Assembly: GCA_958295775.1 (NCBI GenBank)
Contig: CATQHC010000002.1
Location: 1,015,830 to 1,079,829, forward strand
DNA: 64,000 bases
Direction of reading: 5' to 3'
Origin: Chloroflexota bacterium
Lineage (GTDB): Bacteria > Chloroflexota > UBA11872 > VXOZ01
The notes under the pieces are model-generated. The model was not told the DNA's origin. It did no database searches and was given only the letters and a program-made list of their open reading frames with translations. This document shows, one piece after another, positions 9,191-18,900 of this stretch; position 1 is the first letter of the stretch; each line of letters begins with the position of its first letter. A program made the translations under genes and the position numbers.

Positions 9191-10159
9191 CTATTGCGCC
9201 CCGGCGCCAGCGGACTCTGCCGCCAACGCCTCGCTGACCTCCCATAGCCGTCGCGCTGCCTCTAAATCGTAAGAAACCGGCGACGACTGAACCGCCTCGC
9301 GCCGCTCGAAAAAGCGGCCTGAAACCTCGGCTACGTCCGGTGCGGCAGCCAAATAGACCACCGTATCGGCCCCTTGTGCGGGCGAAAGCAGCAACGGCCG
9401 CGCAAACTTCACGGCAAGTCCCAGCAGCGGCGGCAAGTCGCGAAAGAGCGCGGTCGAAACGACGCCGGGATGGAGACAGTTGGCAGTGACGCCCGATCCC
9501 TCCAGGCGGCGGGCCAACTCATAGGTAAAGTACACGTTCGCAAGCTTTGACTGGCTGTATACATCAAAGGGGACGTAGCGCTGCTCGTTCTGCAGGTCGT
9601 CAAAGTTGAGCGAAACCCGCCGGTGCGCCCCTGAACTGACAGTCACTACCCGCGCCGGCGCGCTGGCCTGGAGCCGGTCCAGTAGGAGAGTGGTGAGCAA
9701 GAACGGCGCGAGGTGGTTGACGGCGAAAATCAATTCTAGACCGTTTTCGTCCGTCACCCGGCGTTCCCACGGCGTCACGCCCGCATTGTTGACGAGCACG
9801 TCGAGGCGGTCGAATTGCTCCAAAATGGACACAGCCAAGTCGCGCACCTGCTGCTGGGAACTGAAATCGGCCAAGAGCAGTGATACGGCATCATTCCCGG
9901 TTTGTGACTTGATGTCGTCTCGCGCAGCGGTACCGCGGGACTCGCTCCGGCAAACCAACACGACGGTCGCGCCCATGCGGGCCAGACTGAGCGCCGTCTC
10001 CTTGCCAATGCCGGAGTTCGCGCCGGTGACCACACAGACCTTGCCGCGCATATCGACATCGATAGGCGCAAGCTCTGTTCTGCGCGTTCGGCTGATAGCT
10101 TTTACACCTACGCCTATGTTGGACGCGGCGGCTCGAACTCTCGTAAGCATTGGTGACAT
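9191..10159 (-). CDS. Short-chain dehydrogenase/reductase (retinol-dehydrogenase-like)
   Basis: 322-residue NAD(P)-dependent SDR. The nucleotide-binding motif TGANSGIGKETA begins near residue 45 after a 40-residue N-terminal extension that is not hydrophobic enough to be a clear anchor. Other classical SDR landmarks are NNAGV, the active-site Ser in VTVSSGAH, and the YSQSK catalytic Tyr/Lys pair, followed by CLHPGVVST. The pattern is closest to retinol dehydrogenase/WW-domain oxidoreductase-like SDRs, whose bacterial substrates are mostly unknown. It lies 80 bp upstream of the binding protein on the same strand. Confidence 0.85.
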   Translation of the reverse strand: MSPMLTRVRAAASNIGVGVKAISRTRRTELAPIDVDMRGKVCVVTGANSGIGKETALSLARMGATVVLVCRSESRGTAARDDIKSQTGNDAVSLLLADFSSQQQVRDLAVSILEQFDRLDVLVNNAGVTPWERRVTDENGLELIFAVNHLAPFLLTTLLLDRLQASAPARVVTVSSGAHRRVSLNFDDLQNEQRYVPFDVYSQSKLANVYFTYELARRLEGSGVTANCLHPGVVSTALFRDLPPLLGLAVKFARPLLLSPAQGADTVVYLAAAPDVAEVSGRFFERREAVQSSPVSYDLEAARRLWEVSEALAAESAGAGAQ

Positions 10160-10273
10160 GTCAAGTCTTAATGCCCCGCAATGGGCGTCGGCAAAATCCC
10201 TGCGTGTTGAATTGGCGGCTCTTTCGGACTCGAGCGCTACTTACTGTTCTTTAGTAAGAAACTCACATTCGCC

Positions 10274-10340
10274 GTCACTCCGGCGGAAGCCGGAGTCCAG
10301 GGAATTTGAGGGTATGAATTCCAGCACTCGCCGGAGTGAC
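10274..10340. repeat. Intergenic inverted repeat, family C (copy 1)
   Basis: GTCACTCCGGCGGAAGCCGG at the left and GCCGGAGTGAC at the right form a long imperfect hairpin. The same repeat occurs at 13195-13263 and 45978-46044. It ends just 7 bp from the stop codon of the sulfatase at 10347. Confidence 0.75.
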
Positions 10341-10346
10341 ATACAT

Positions 10347-11828
10347 TTAATGCCGGACATCTATCTGCCAGTACTCCGTATGCGCGCCGGGCTGCCCTTG
10401 GTTGCGCATTTCGTTGTCGGCAACGTGATGAACGGCACGCACCGGCAGCTCCCCGTCTTCCAGCAATCCGCCGCCACGCTCACGCTGACGTCTGATGAGC
10501 TCATCCCGCAGTTCCTCTTTCTTTGCAGCGGCCCCATTCGCGTGGGCGAGGTTGCGTGCTTCCTGGGGATCGTTTTCCAAGTCGAACAGTTGCTCGGTGG
10601 GTCCTTCCGGATACCACATATACTTCCAGCGGCCGTCGGTGATTGCGAGATAAATGCAGTCAAGACGCAAATCCTTCCCCGTGGGTCCCGGGCCGTTCAT
10701 GCCTTCCAGGTACTGGCGCGGCGAATCATGCTCGCCCCGCGCCACTGCCACCAGGTCTTGGCCGTCGGTATCAGCGGGCGGATCGCCGCCGGCAGCATTC
10801 AGCAGTGTCGGCAGAATGTCGGCATGGGTGACCGGCGTATGCACCTGCGTGCCGTGGCAGCGGTTGTCCCAACTACTTGGCAGGCGCAGCGCGAACGGCA
10901 CGTGCGCCGACGGTTCGTGGAAGTGACTCTTCCCGCCGGCACGGTGATCGCCCAGAAACTCGCCGTGGTCGGACGTGTAGACGATGAGCGTCTCGTGATA
11001 CAACTTCAGGTCTTCGAGCGCGCTGTACACCCGCGCCAGGTTGTAGTCAATCTGCGTTATCAAGCCGTAATACGCCGAACGGGCCTCGCGAATGACTTCC
11101 GGCGGCAGGATGTCGTAGGAGCGGCGTTTCTGTTGCTTCGCGAAGGCCGGTGGGCAATCGTCGGTATCCCGCCAATCGCCAACGACAGGCTCCGGAATGG
11201 GTGAATCGCGGTACATCGAGTAGTACGGTTCCGGCGGATCAAACGGCGGGTGCGGCTTGGTGAATGAGCACCAGAGAAAGAACGGCACGGACGGGTCGCG
11301 GCGAAAGTGAATGTAGTTCATACACTGCTCCGCAATCCACGAGGTCAGGGTGAGCGCTTCCGGCACGGTGGCCATGCCGGGATAGAGTTCGTTCTGGCCG
11401 AGGCCGTGCCGCATCGGCTGCAGGTCATTGCCCGAGTGGCGCATCTCGCGGTAATAGTCGTCGGGCAAGATCATCTCATCGAAACCGTGCCGCGCCCGCT
11501 CCGGCCCAAAATGCATCTTGCCGATGGCTATCGTCTGGTAGCCAAGCTCCCGCAGATGCCACGGCAAGGTGCCCTCTCTACCCAGAATCTTTGAGGTAAT
11601 ACCGTTGCCGCTCATGCCGTGGGTAAAGACCTGCTTGCCGGTCATGATGCCCATGCGCGAGGGGACGCAAACCGGATCATCAGAATACCCGCTGGTGAAC
11701 GTAACACCTTCGTAGCGCAGGCGGTCATAGTGCGGGGTGCGGAGGAATGACGGGCCCGCGCCGCCGGAAGCATCGTAGCGCTGCTGGTCGGTGGTGATGA
11801 GGAGAATGTTCGGTTGCGCTGCAGACAT
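10347..11828 (-). CDS. Sulfatase (type I, formylglycine-dependent)
   Basis: 493-residue arylsulfatase-superfamily hydrolase that removes sulfate from a sulfated sugar or other ester. The N-terminal metal-binding motif is NILLITTDQQR, and the formylglycine site is CVPSR with Cys54, a canonical C-x-P-x-R. TSDHGEFLGDH supplies further metal ligands, and KSHFHEP the C-terminal basic site. No signal peptide is visible, suggesting a cytoplasmic enzyme acting on small imported substrates. A maturating enzyme is not in the window. It is followed 13 bp downstream of its start, on the same strand upstream, by a glycosidase-like gene, so the two are probably one unit. Confidence 0.9.
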   Translation of the reverse strand: MSAAQPNILLITTDQQRYDASGGAGPSFLRTPHYDRLRYEGVTFTSGYSDDPVCVPSRMGIMTGKQVFTHGMSGNGITSKILGREGTLPWHLRELGYQTIAIGKMHFGPERARHGFDEMILPDDYYREMRHSGNDLQPMRHGLGQNELYPGMATVPEALTLTSWIAEQCMNYIHFRRDPSVPFFLWCSFTKPHPPFDPPEPYYSMYRDSPIPEPVVGDWRDTDDCPPAFAKQQKRRSYDILPPEVIREARSAYYGLITQIDYNLARVYSALEDLKLYHETLIVYTSDHGEFLGDHRAGGKSHFHEPSAHVPFALRLPSSWDNRCHGTQVHTPVTHADILPTLLNAAGGDPPADTDGQDLVAVARGEHDSPRQYLEGMNGPGPTGKDLRLDCIYLAITDGRWKYMWYPEGPTEQLFDLENDPQEARNLAHANGAAAKKEELRDELIRRQRERGGGLLEDGELPVRAVHHVADNEMRNQGQPGAHTEYWQIDVRH

Positions 11829-11841
11829 AGAGCCTAGCCCT

Positions 11842-12867
11842 TTACAGCTCTTGGTACGCTTCTACCACATTTTGCCAGGCCAGCGCCGGATCGCCGCCCC
11901 AGTCATAGAGTGTGCCGCCCGGCTCGCCCAAGAACGACCAAACGGCCAGCATGTCCGCGCCCATTTCGGCTGCCGCCAGCAGAGTGCGCTTCACGTCGGG
12001 CTCTCTATTGGGCGGGATCCAAATTGATTGCACCCATATCTGGCAGGGCTTCCCATACTTGCGCGATAAGTCAATTGCTTTCCGGGTATTCTGCTCAAAG
12101 TACTCCCAGTCGCCGCCGTGCCGATGAATCCAATACGGATCGGTGGAAAAGACATCCACCTCCGGGACCGCGACAAAGGGTTCCCAGTCGTCAACCCCAT
12201 ACCAACCGGGACCTGAGGCAGGATGACGGCCGCTTTCATCCAGCGGCATCAAGCAAAGTACGTTTTCGCCGCCGCCGACATCTTTGCTGGCACGTATCAG
12301 CCGGGACAAGAAGACCAGCAGGGAATCTTGGCGAAACTGCCGCACGTCGTCGTCGAGTTGCGTCGGCATAGCGCGTTTGAAACGGCGCGAAAACGCCTCT
12401 TGGCACGAGGCGCAGCGGCACGCCCAGACCTGGGGAAAATTGCTGTCGCTGGAAAAGTGCGGCTCGTCCCAAAACACGCCGTCCGGCTGAAAGTGCGCTA
12501 TGATCTCCCGCGCGCGTTCCTCCATCCACGCGGCATATTCAGGATTGTTCGGACACGCCATCGCCTCGGATGAGCGGACACCGTTCGAGAAATACTGCGC
12601 GGCCGCCGGATTCTCCAAGAGGTAGCGCGTAGACTGAATGTAAGAGGCAAACGCGCCAAAGCCGTGCCAGTTGAGGTAAAACTTGAGCCCCAACTCGCGT
12701 GCTTTAGATACGATGCGCTCCCGGGCCGCGCGGAACACGTACCAATCGGTCTCGTTCAACGTCATATTGATGGAGGTGCAGCCGGCCGCCTTAATCTCCT
12801 CCAAGTCTTGGTCGTTATGGTGCGGGTACCAGCCGCCCGCATAGGCCACGTTCTTGTCAATGACCAT
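11842..12867 (-). CDS. Putative glycoside-hydrolase-like TIM-barrel protein
   Basis: 341 residues. The pattern of beta/alpha units (NVAYAGGWYPHHNDQ, CTSINMTLNE, FYLNWHGFG, DGVFWDEPHF, DVFSTDPYWIH, ADMLAVWSF) is that of a (beta/alpha)8 barrel; the Asp-Glu pair in FWDEP is a likely catalytic or binding site. A CxxC-containing segment (WACRCASCQEAF) follows FWDEP, as seen in several uncharacterised glycosidase-like families. No signal peptide. ATG 12867 has AAGGAAT upstream. Its stop lies 13 bp before the sulfatase start, suggesting cotranscription and joint work on a sulfated glycan. I do not recognise the exact family. Confidence 0.6.
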   Translation of the reverse strand: MVIDKNVAYAGGWYPHHNDQDLEEIKAAGCTSINMTLNETDWYVFRAARERIVSKARELGLKFYLNWHGFGAFASYIQSTRYLLENPAAAQYFSNGVRSSEAMACPNNPEYAAWMEERAREIIAHFQPDGVFWDEPHFSSDSNFPQVWACRCASCQEAFSRRFKRAMPTQLDDDVRQFRQDSLLVFLSRLIRASKDVGGGENVLCLMPLDESGRHPASGPGWYGVDDWEPFVAVPEVDVFSTDPYWIHRHGGDWEYFEQNTRKAIDLSRKYGKPCQIWVQSIWIPPNREPDVKRTLLAAAEMGADMLAVWSFLGEPGGTLYDWGGDPALAWQNVVEAYQEL

Positions 12868-13004
12868 TTGGCGTTACATTCCTTATTTGACCAAAGCGTT
12901 GTTCGCGTCTTGCGTGAAGCTTGTTCGCTACTCGTCTATCGGACTTGTGATGCCTGCGAGTGTTGAATAATTCGTCGACATTGAGTGTGGTACAAACTCT
13001 TAGT

Positions 13005-13120
13005 GTCATTCCGAGCCCAGCGTCGAACCCTGTTCGCGGAATCTAGAGTCCATACCATACGTAGTTCACTAGGTTTAGCACTCTAGATTCCTCACTGCGC
13101 TGCGCTCCGTTCGGAATGAC
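13005..13120. repeat. Inverted repeat (GTCATTCCGAG ... TTCGGAATGAC)
   Basis: The two ends are near-complementary, and an inner pair (GGAATCTAGAGT and ACTCTAGATTCC) is also complementary, so the segment can fold into a long stem. This is a non-coding dispersed-repeat type; only one copy is seen in this window. Confidence 0.65.
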
Positions 13121-13194
13121 ATATTGCAAGGCAGACGAGGGGCTATGACCCCGTACTCCACACTTCAAGTCTGCACGCAAATTACCTGACATTT

Positions 13195-13263
13195 GCACTC
13201 CGGCGCAGGCCGGAATCCAGCTTCGCTGCGCGCCCTGGACTCCGGCCTTCGCCGGAGAGACGG
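13195..13263. repeat. Intergenic inverted repeat, family C (copy 2)
   Basis: CACTCCGGCGCAGGCCGG at the left pairs with CCGGCCTTCGCCGGAG at the right. It belongs to the same family as 10274-10340 and 45978-46044 and abuts the end of the aldolase gene at 13270. Confidence 0.75.
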
Positions 13264-13269
13264 ATTCAG

Positions 13270-14394
13270 CTAGCGAATCTTGCCCCGCGCCCAGATCGGC
13301 CAATTCGCGACCACCTCGCCGTTGCGGTGCATGACCACCTCATCGAAGTTATTCGTCGCGCCGCACGCGTGGTTAGGTATCACGGAGACCCGCTCGCCGA
13401 TTTCCGGCGTGCGCTCGCACTGGCTCACGTCCACGTGGCCGTGCTCCTCCGACTGCGCGAATATGCGCGCTTCGGGATACTCGATGATATGGCAAAAGAC
13501 ACTGCGCGGGTCACCCAACTGTGGCATATCGCTGGTAAACGTCTTGGTGCCGCCGTCGAGAATCACCCGCTCCGGCGTGGGCTTGCTCACGACTGTACAG
13601 ATAAAATGCTGCGCACATTGTTCATAGGTCATCACACCGTTGGCGACAGTGTTGCGGTCGCCGTAGTTAAACGTGCCGACACGTACCTCGGTAGCGTGCG
13701 GAATCCTGTGGAGGTCATGGAAGTCCACCGAACCGCCGCCGCTTACGATCTCCGGCGGCAGGCCCTGCTGCTTGAAGTAATCCCGCGCCGCGACAGCCGC
13801 CTCTTGCTGTTCCGGTTTCGTGGTGGGATACATCATGAGACCGCGAAAGTGCACACCGGGCAGCTTGTCGATTATCTTGGCCAGCGCCAACGCATCTTCT
13901 TTGGTCGGCACGCCGGTGCGTTCAAAATTGGGCATGGCGAGTTCCACCACCAGGTTTATTGGATGATTGGGATCAGCGTAGGCGGAGATGCCGCGGGCGG
14001 TGTACTCCGAGTCAACGGTGAGCGTAATGTCTGTGAGCTGTGAGACCGCGCGCAAGCGCTCGAGCTTTGCCGCACCCATCACGTTGTAGCAGAGCATGAT
14101 GTCGCCGGTGATACCAGCTTCGACCATCACTTCAACCTCGCCCAGCTTTTGGCAGGCGATACCGGTCGCGCCGGCATCGAGCTGCATCTTGGCGATGTAG
14201 GTTACTTTGTGAGTCTTGATGTGGGGCCGGTTGTTGAGGCCGTGGGCGTCGCAATACGCCTGCAATTCTTCGATGTTTGCCTGCAAGCGGTCAAGGTCTA
14301 CGACCATGGCTGGAGTATCAAGATCATCGATTGTAAGCGGTTTGCCGCGCGCCGGAGCCGGTGCCGCGCTCGCCGCCTGTGCCGCACTCGTCAT
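13270..14394 (-). CDS. D-threonine aldolase/D-serine deaminase-like PLP enzyme
   Basis: 374 residues of the fold-type III PLP family (alanine racemase N-terminal domain plus a D-serine dehydratase-like C-terminal domain). The start of the domain reads DLDTPAMVVDLDRLQANI, and the PLP lysine lies in RPHIKTHK. The C-terminal part has the metal-site pattern EHGHVDVS and IPNHACGATNNFDE with the His and Cys expected for D-threonine aldolase and D-serine dehydratase. It would cleave a D-beta-hydroxy amino acid. Met 14394 is chosen (GAGGGAAGG upstream); the open frame reaches 14445. A DapA-like gene is divergent on the other side. Confidence 0.85.
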   Translation of the reverse strand: MTSAAQAASAAPAPARGKPLTIDDLDTPAMVVDLDRLQANIEELQAYCDAHGLNNRPHIKTHKVTYIAKMQLDAGATGIACQKLGEVEVMVEAGITGDIMLCYNVMGAAKLERLRAVSQLTDITLTVDSEYTARGISAYADPNHPINLVVELAMPNFERTGVPTKEDALALAKIIDKLPGVHFRGLMMYPTTKPEQQEAAVAARDYFKQQGLPPEIVSGGGSVDFHDLHRIPHATEVRVGTFNYGDRNTVANGVMTYEQCAQHFICTVVSKPTPERVILDGGTKTFTSDMPQLGDPRSVFCHIIEYPEARIFAQSEEHGHVDVSQCERTPEIGERVSVIPNHACGATNNFDEVVMHRNGEVVANWPIWARGKIR

Positions 14395-14497
14395 GTTTGC
14401 TAAACCTTCCCTCTTCGTTGACACGTAGTATGCATACGATACCATAGAACCACCTGCCTCTCATTACAGCGCTCGCCGACTGCGAAGGACGCCGAAA

Positions 14498-15424
14498 ATG
14501 AACCAGTCATCTCGCCACGCCGCCCTGGCCGGCAACATTCCCACCATCGCCACACCCATGCGCGACGGCGCAGTCGACCACGCAAGCCTGCGGAGTCTCT
14601 TGGCGTACATTGACCCGCACGTTGACGGCTACCTTACCTGCGGCAGCGTGGGCGAAGGGGCGAGCCTCACACTGGACGAACGCATCGCGGTCATGGAGAC
14701 GGTGCGTGACTTCCGGCGGACGGCGAATTCTCACCGCATCTGGTTCTTTGGCACGTCAGGCACGGCACTGCCCGAGATTGAGAGTCTCGTGCAGGCCTGT
14801 GTCGACCATGGCGTGGATGCGCTCCTCACCCCTCAGCCGTCGTACTTTGCCATAGCGCCGCCCATGCCGCAGCAGTATTTTGCTGCCGTCGCCGGCATAA
14901 GCGACCTGCCGATTGTGATTTATGACAACCCGTACCCCACGAGCTACTATCTGGGGACTGACGAAATCATCGCCTTGGCCGCGGACAACCCCACTATTGC
15001 CGGCGTGAAGGTAACTGATCCCAACGTGCAGAAGGTGAGCGCGCTCAAGGCGCGCGGCGAGATGCTGGTCTATACCGGCGACGACTTCATCTGCTGGCGC
15101 ATGCTCTGCCGTGGCGCCGACGGCGCGATGCTCGCTTATCCAATGATTCTGCCCGAGACCTTTGCGCACATGTACCGCCTGCACAGAGCGGGCCGCCGTG
15201 AAGATGCCTTCACGGTCTGGTCACGCGACATCCTTCCCTTTGTGAATGAGTGCCTGCGCGATACGGATTACGTGCAGACCAGCAAAGCCGCCCTCCAGCG
15301 TCTTGGCGTGATCGCCTCCGCCGAGTTGCGGTTGCCGCTGACACCATTGGACGCTATCCGCTGGCAGGAAGTCAACGAGGCGCTCGCCATTATTCCCGAG
15401 GCACAATGTCGCATCAGCATGTGA
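14498..15424 (+). CDS. DapA-family aldolase/lyase
   Basis: 308-residue DHDPS/NAL-type class I aldolase. Visible are the N-terminal barrel strand (NIPTIATPM), the GSVGEGASLT loop that binds the pyruvoyl carboxylate, the catalytic Tyr in VIYDNPYP, and the Schiff-base Lys in AGVKVTDPN. ATG 14498 follows GAAGGAC. It is transcribed away from the D-threonine-aldolase-like gene, with a 103-bp shared promoter region. Candidate reactions are lyase or hydratase steps on 2-keto-3-deoxy sugars, but the substrate cannot be read from sequence. Confidence 0.85.
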   Translation: MNQSSRHAALAGNIPTIATPMRDGAVDHASLRSLLAYIDPHVDGYLTCGSVGEGASLTLDERIAVMETVRDFRRTANSHRIWFFGTSGTALPEIESLVQACVDHGVDALLTPQPSYFAIAPPMPQQYFAAVAGISDLPIVIYDNPYPTSYYLGTDEIIALAADNPTIAGVKVTDPNVQKVSALKARGEMLVYTGDDFICWRMLCRGADGAMLAYPMILPETFAHMYRLHRAGRREDAFTVWSRDILPFVNECLRDTDYVQTSKAALQRLGVIASAELRLPLTPLDAIRWQEVNEALAIIPEAQCRISM

Positions 15425-15990
15425 AGTGGACTAGCAACTCTCAAGTCGGCAGTCTCACCGGCGCAGACTGAAACCTAATAACGAAGCTCATATTCAGGCC
15501 CTAGTGGGCAAACCTCTGGTGCCCGGAAGAGCGCGAGGAAACGAATCAGCAAGACATCTACTATTGGGAGCATTTTGCTTTACTTCGTCCCATGAAATGC
15601 CAGGCAATCGCAGGCAAGACTGTGCGGTCTGACTATTCCAAGTTGGGCGGGTTTGCTTGCCACACGTAGTCTTCACCATGCGCCGCCAGTCACGCTGATC
15701 CCTGCAATCTTCATGAAAGTTCGCTGAATCGGTTAAACTACCAAAGGGATTGCGCGAGAGCGCGCATCATTGAATCGTTGGGAGCCAAACACCAACCTTG
15801 CTACGGAATCTGGCATGTGGTGCTCGTGTCACGGGGTTTCGGATGGCTTCCCTACTGGCTGCGATGATGCTGTCGGTCGCGGCGACGTTTGCAGCGCACC
15901 TGTTGCCGCATTCTGCCCGCAAGCACTGCATCTTTGAATTCTCTCCTAGAGTAAAACAATTCTTCGACGACATAGCTTGGCGGGACCGCA
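15425..15990. other. Intergenic region, 566 bp, no feature recognised
   Basis: I see no supported gene, repeat or RNA here. A 107-codon frame starting at 15798 begins with a hydrophobic stretch but runs on across the start of the next gene in another frame and loses protein character, so it is not called. Confidence 0.4.
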
Positions 15991-18900
15991 ATGGAGTGGA
16001 TCCTCGACATAGTTCACATCTTCATACCGATCCACATCGGCCCCGAGATGTGGACGAGCGTCCTGCGCTCGCTGGCGCTCTGCGGGTTCATTTTTGCAAT
16101 TGGCTGGGTCTTCTCGCGTAGGCTTCTGGGTGCGCGGCTCCTGGTCGTACTCATTCCTCTTGCAGGCGTAGTCGGTCTCAGCGCATTCATCTTCCTTGCC
16201 AATGTTCTCGCCTACGGAATCGGCATCGCAAATTCGTTCCGCCTCACGGCGATACTCCTGCTCCTTGCTGCGGGTTTTCTCTTGTTTCGCCCTCTGCGCC
16301 GCCCCAAACCCCTTGTCGCGGAGGGCCTGCTTGGCACTGCACTCTATTTTGTTGTTGCCGTTGCCTTCACCATCACTGTGATTTCAAACTACATAGTCTT
16401 GCCGACGCTCGACTATCAAATTCACTTTGACGCAGCAAATCGCCTGGCCCTAGGGCAATTCCCGCTCGTGAACGTGGCTTCCCCCGACTTCTCCGCCAGA
16501 TACCACTATGGGACAAACCTACTCGCCGCAGTTTTCATCCGCTTGGGACACCTCCCCGTGGAAGGCGCCTACCTCTTTGTCGGTGTTGGCATGCCCGTTC
16601 TCTTGTTCTTGCTGGTCTATGCCGTCGCTCGCGAAGTCTCCGGCTCCCGCTACCTCGCCTTCGCGCCCGCGCTGCTCGCTGCCTTCACAGACGGTCTGCA
16701 ATTTCTTACGCCATGGGTTCAGGACTGGCACCTTGGCCGTTGGGCGCGGGAAATTGGCGGCTTCACTCTTACGGAAAGAAGCCGCCTCGACGAGCTTCTG
16801 GGTGTCCTGCTCCCAAACGAATTTACTACCTATCCTCGCTTTATCACCAACCCGCACGTGCTGCTTGGCCTCGCCCTCCTCTTTGCCGTGTTCTACATCC
16901 TCCTGGTTCGGAAAGACCATTCCTGGGCAGGCCTGTTCACTTCCGGCATACTGCTTGCCACACTCGCCCTCGTTGAGGAAGTCCTCCTGGTATTTGCGGT
17001 CGCCGGCCTTACAATCGCTTTCCTGACCGCGTGGCAACAGACGATCTACTGGCGGCGACTATTTCTGGTTGGCTGCGTGTCCGCCATTGCGATCATTCTC
17101 CAAGGCGGCGTCATTTCAGACATGTTGTTCCGCCGCGGCGGTGGAGAGGGGTTGTCTCACGCCTTTTCCTTCAACTGGCCCATCCTTGTCTGGTTCAACA
17201 ACCTCATCCCCGTTCAGCCCGGTATTTCCCCATTCTGGCTTGAATTCTATATCCTCGTGCTGGGAATCCCACTCTTGCTGCTGCCTCTCTTCGCGCTTTG
17301 GTCAGTCTGGCGCGGCGCGCTCTATGACAGAGCAATTCTTGTCGTCGTCCTGCTCGCGTTCTTCATTCCCCATCTCATCGCCTATGCGTACTCTCCGGAC
17401 ATGTTTCGCTTGATTCGTTACGGTCACGTCGTAGCCAGTGTCGGGCTTGGCTTCATGCTCATTTGGCTTGCCCGCCGGCATATACTTCTGGTACTCGTAA
17501 TCGTCATTGGTTTGCTCGTAGTGTTGGCGCCCCTGCGGATAGCCGCCGGACATGTCATCGACGACCGGCAGGCAACTCTTGGCTGGGACCGCCCCGCGCG
17601 CCTCTCTCTCACTTCCGTTTTTCGCACCGCGCGCAGTCTCGACAATTTCGACTATCTCCGCGGCCGCCCCCGACCCTTCGTCTTGCCCGATCCGCTCATC
17701 CTTGAACTTCGCCGGGCCCTGCCGCCCGCGAGCCGGGTCCTCACCGATCAGCCCATGGAAGTCACGCTTGCTACCGGCGCCTTGGTCCCGCACAAGCCCA
17801 TTGATGCCATCTCTTACATACTTTCCAACAACCCGGGCCCAGAGTATATCGACGCGCTCTTCTCTCTCAGCCCCCGCGCAATGGCTGCCATGGGAGTATC
17901 TCACCTCGTGATGAGCGATTGGTGGTACGCACAACTCCCTCCGCCCCTGCGAGATCGCCTTGAAAACCGCGATTGGTTTCGTCTTACGTATTCCACGGAG
18001 TCTCAAGCCGAGAACTATGGGGGACGGTGGCATCGCGTCTACACTGTCCAGGCGGCTTACTTCGGCCAAGAAGAAGCCGTGCCCACGTTAGCCGATTTGG
18101 CAACACTCATCCCGCCAAGTGCCTCGGTGTATATTTCTCCAGGCATTCCTTACGACCTGCGCTGGCCCTTTGAGTACGCACTCCGGTCACGGCAACTCTT
18201 TGCCGAATTGCCACAGTATAACCATACAACTGCCACTATTCAGCGCCATCCCATACAATTCGACCAGGACTACGACGTGGCAATCCTCAACACCCAAAGT
18301 GACACCGACCGCTGGCACTTCTGGGCGTTCGCCCGCCAAGACACGCCGTTTGCCTGGAGTGCAAGTGACCCGGAAGTCTTCTGGCAGAATTACGGCGTTG
18401 CTGCGATCGCGCTCCCAATTGCAGCCTATCCCGATTCCAAGCGTGCCGGTAGCACCGTGCTCATGCCTGTCACGGTCGACCGACCTCTGCAGACCATACT
18501 TCGTCCCACCGGTCCTTTTGCAGACGAACCGCTTTCTCTCCGTGTCAGGATATTCACTCCTCAGCCAGCAACAATCGACTTAACCTATGGCGATCACAGC
18601 ACGGAATTAAACCTTGCACCCGGCCTCAGCACCATCATCACCCAAGCTGTTGGGCCGCCCCTCGCGGTTTCTATAGGCATGCAACAGGGAGGTGCCGTGT
18701 CCGCCAGCGTTGCCCTCACCCGCTCCATTCCACCTTCCACTCACCTGCAAAACCCCTCAATCCATTTGCGACCGCGCTTTGAGCACGGTGAATTCATCGT
18801 GGACGTCACTTATGTAAATCCTGAGCGTTTCGACGCCGGTCTGTTGGAACCGAGATGGAGCGTTGCGAGATCCGATCTGGTGTACAGTAAGCCCTGGCAT

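Larger units (their letters stand above)
12868..13269. other. Intergenic region filled with inverted repeats
   Basis: No gene is supported in these 402 bp. Bases 13005-13120 form one inverted repeat (GTCATTCCGAG at the left, CTCGGAATGAC-like TTCGGAATGAC at the right, with CTAGATTC inside), and 13195-13263 is a family C repeat. The gap separates two same-strand genes. Confidence 0.6.

Noticed and set aside
9606-11204. 532-codon plus-strand frame across SDR and sulfatase
   Set aside because: Covers two real minus-strand genes and a repeat; the product shows no domain.
15798-16121. 107-codon frame with hydrophobic start before the membrane gene
   Set aside because: Runs across the start of the large membrane gene in another frame, loses protein character and has no ribosome binding site.
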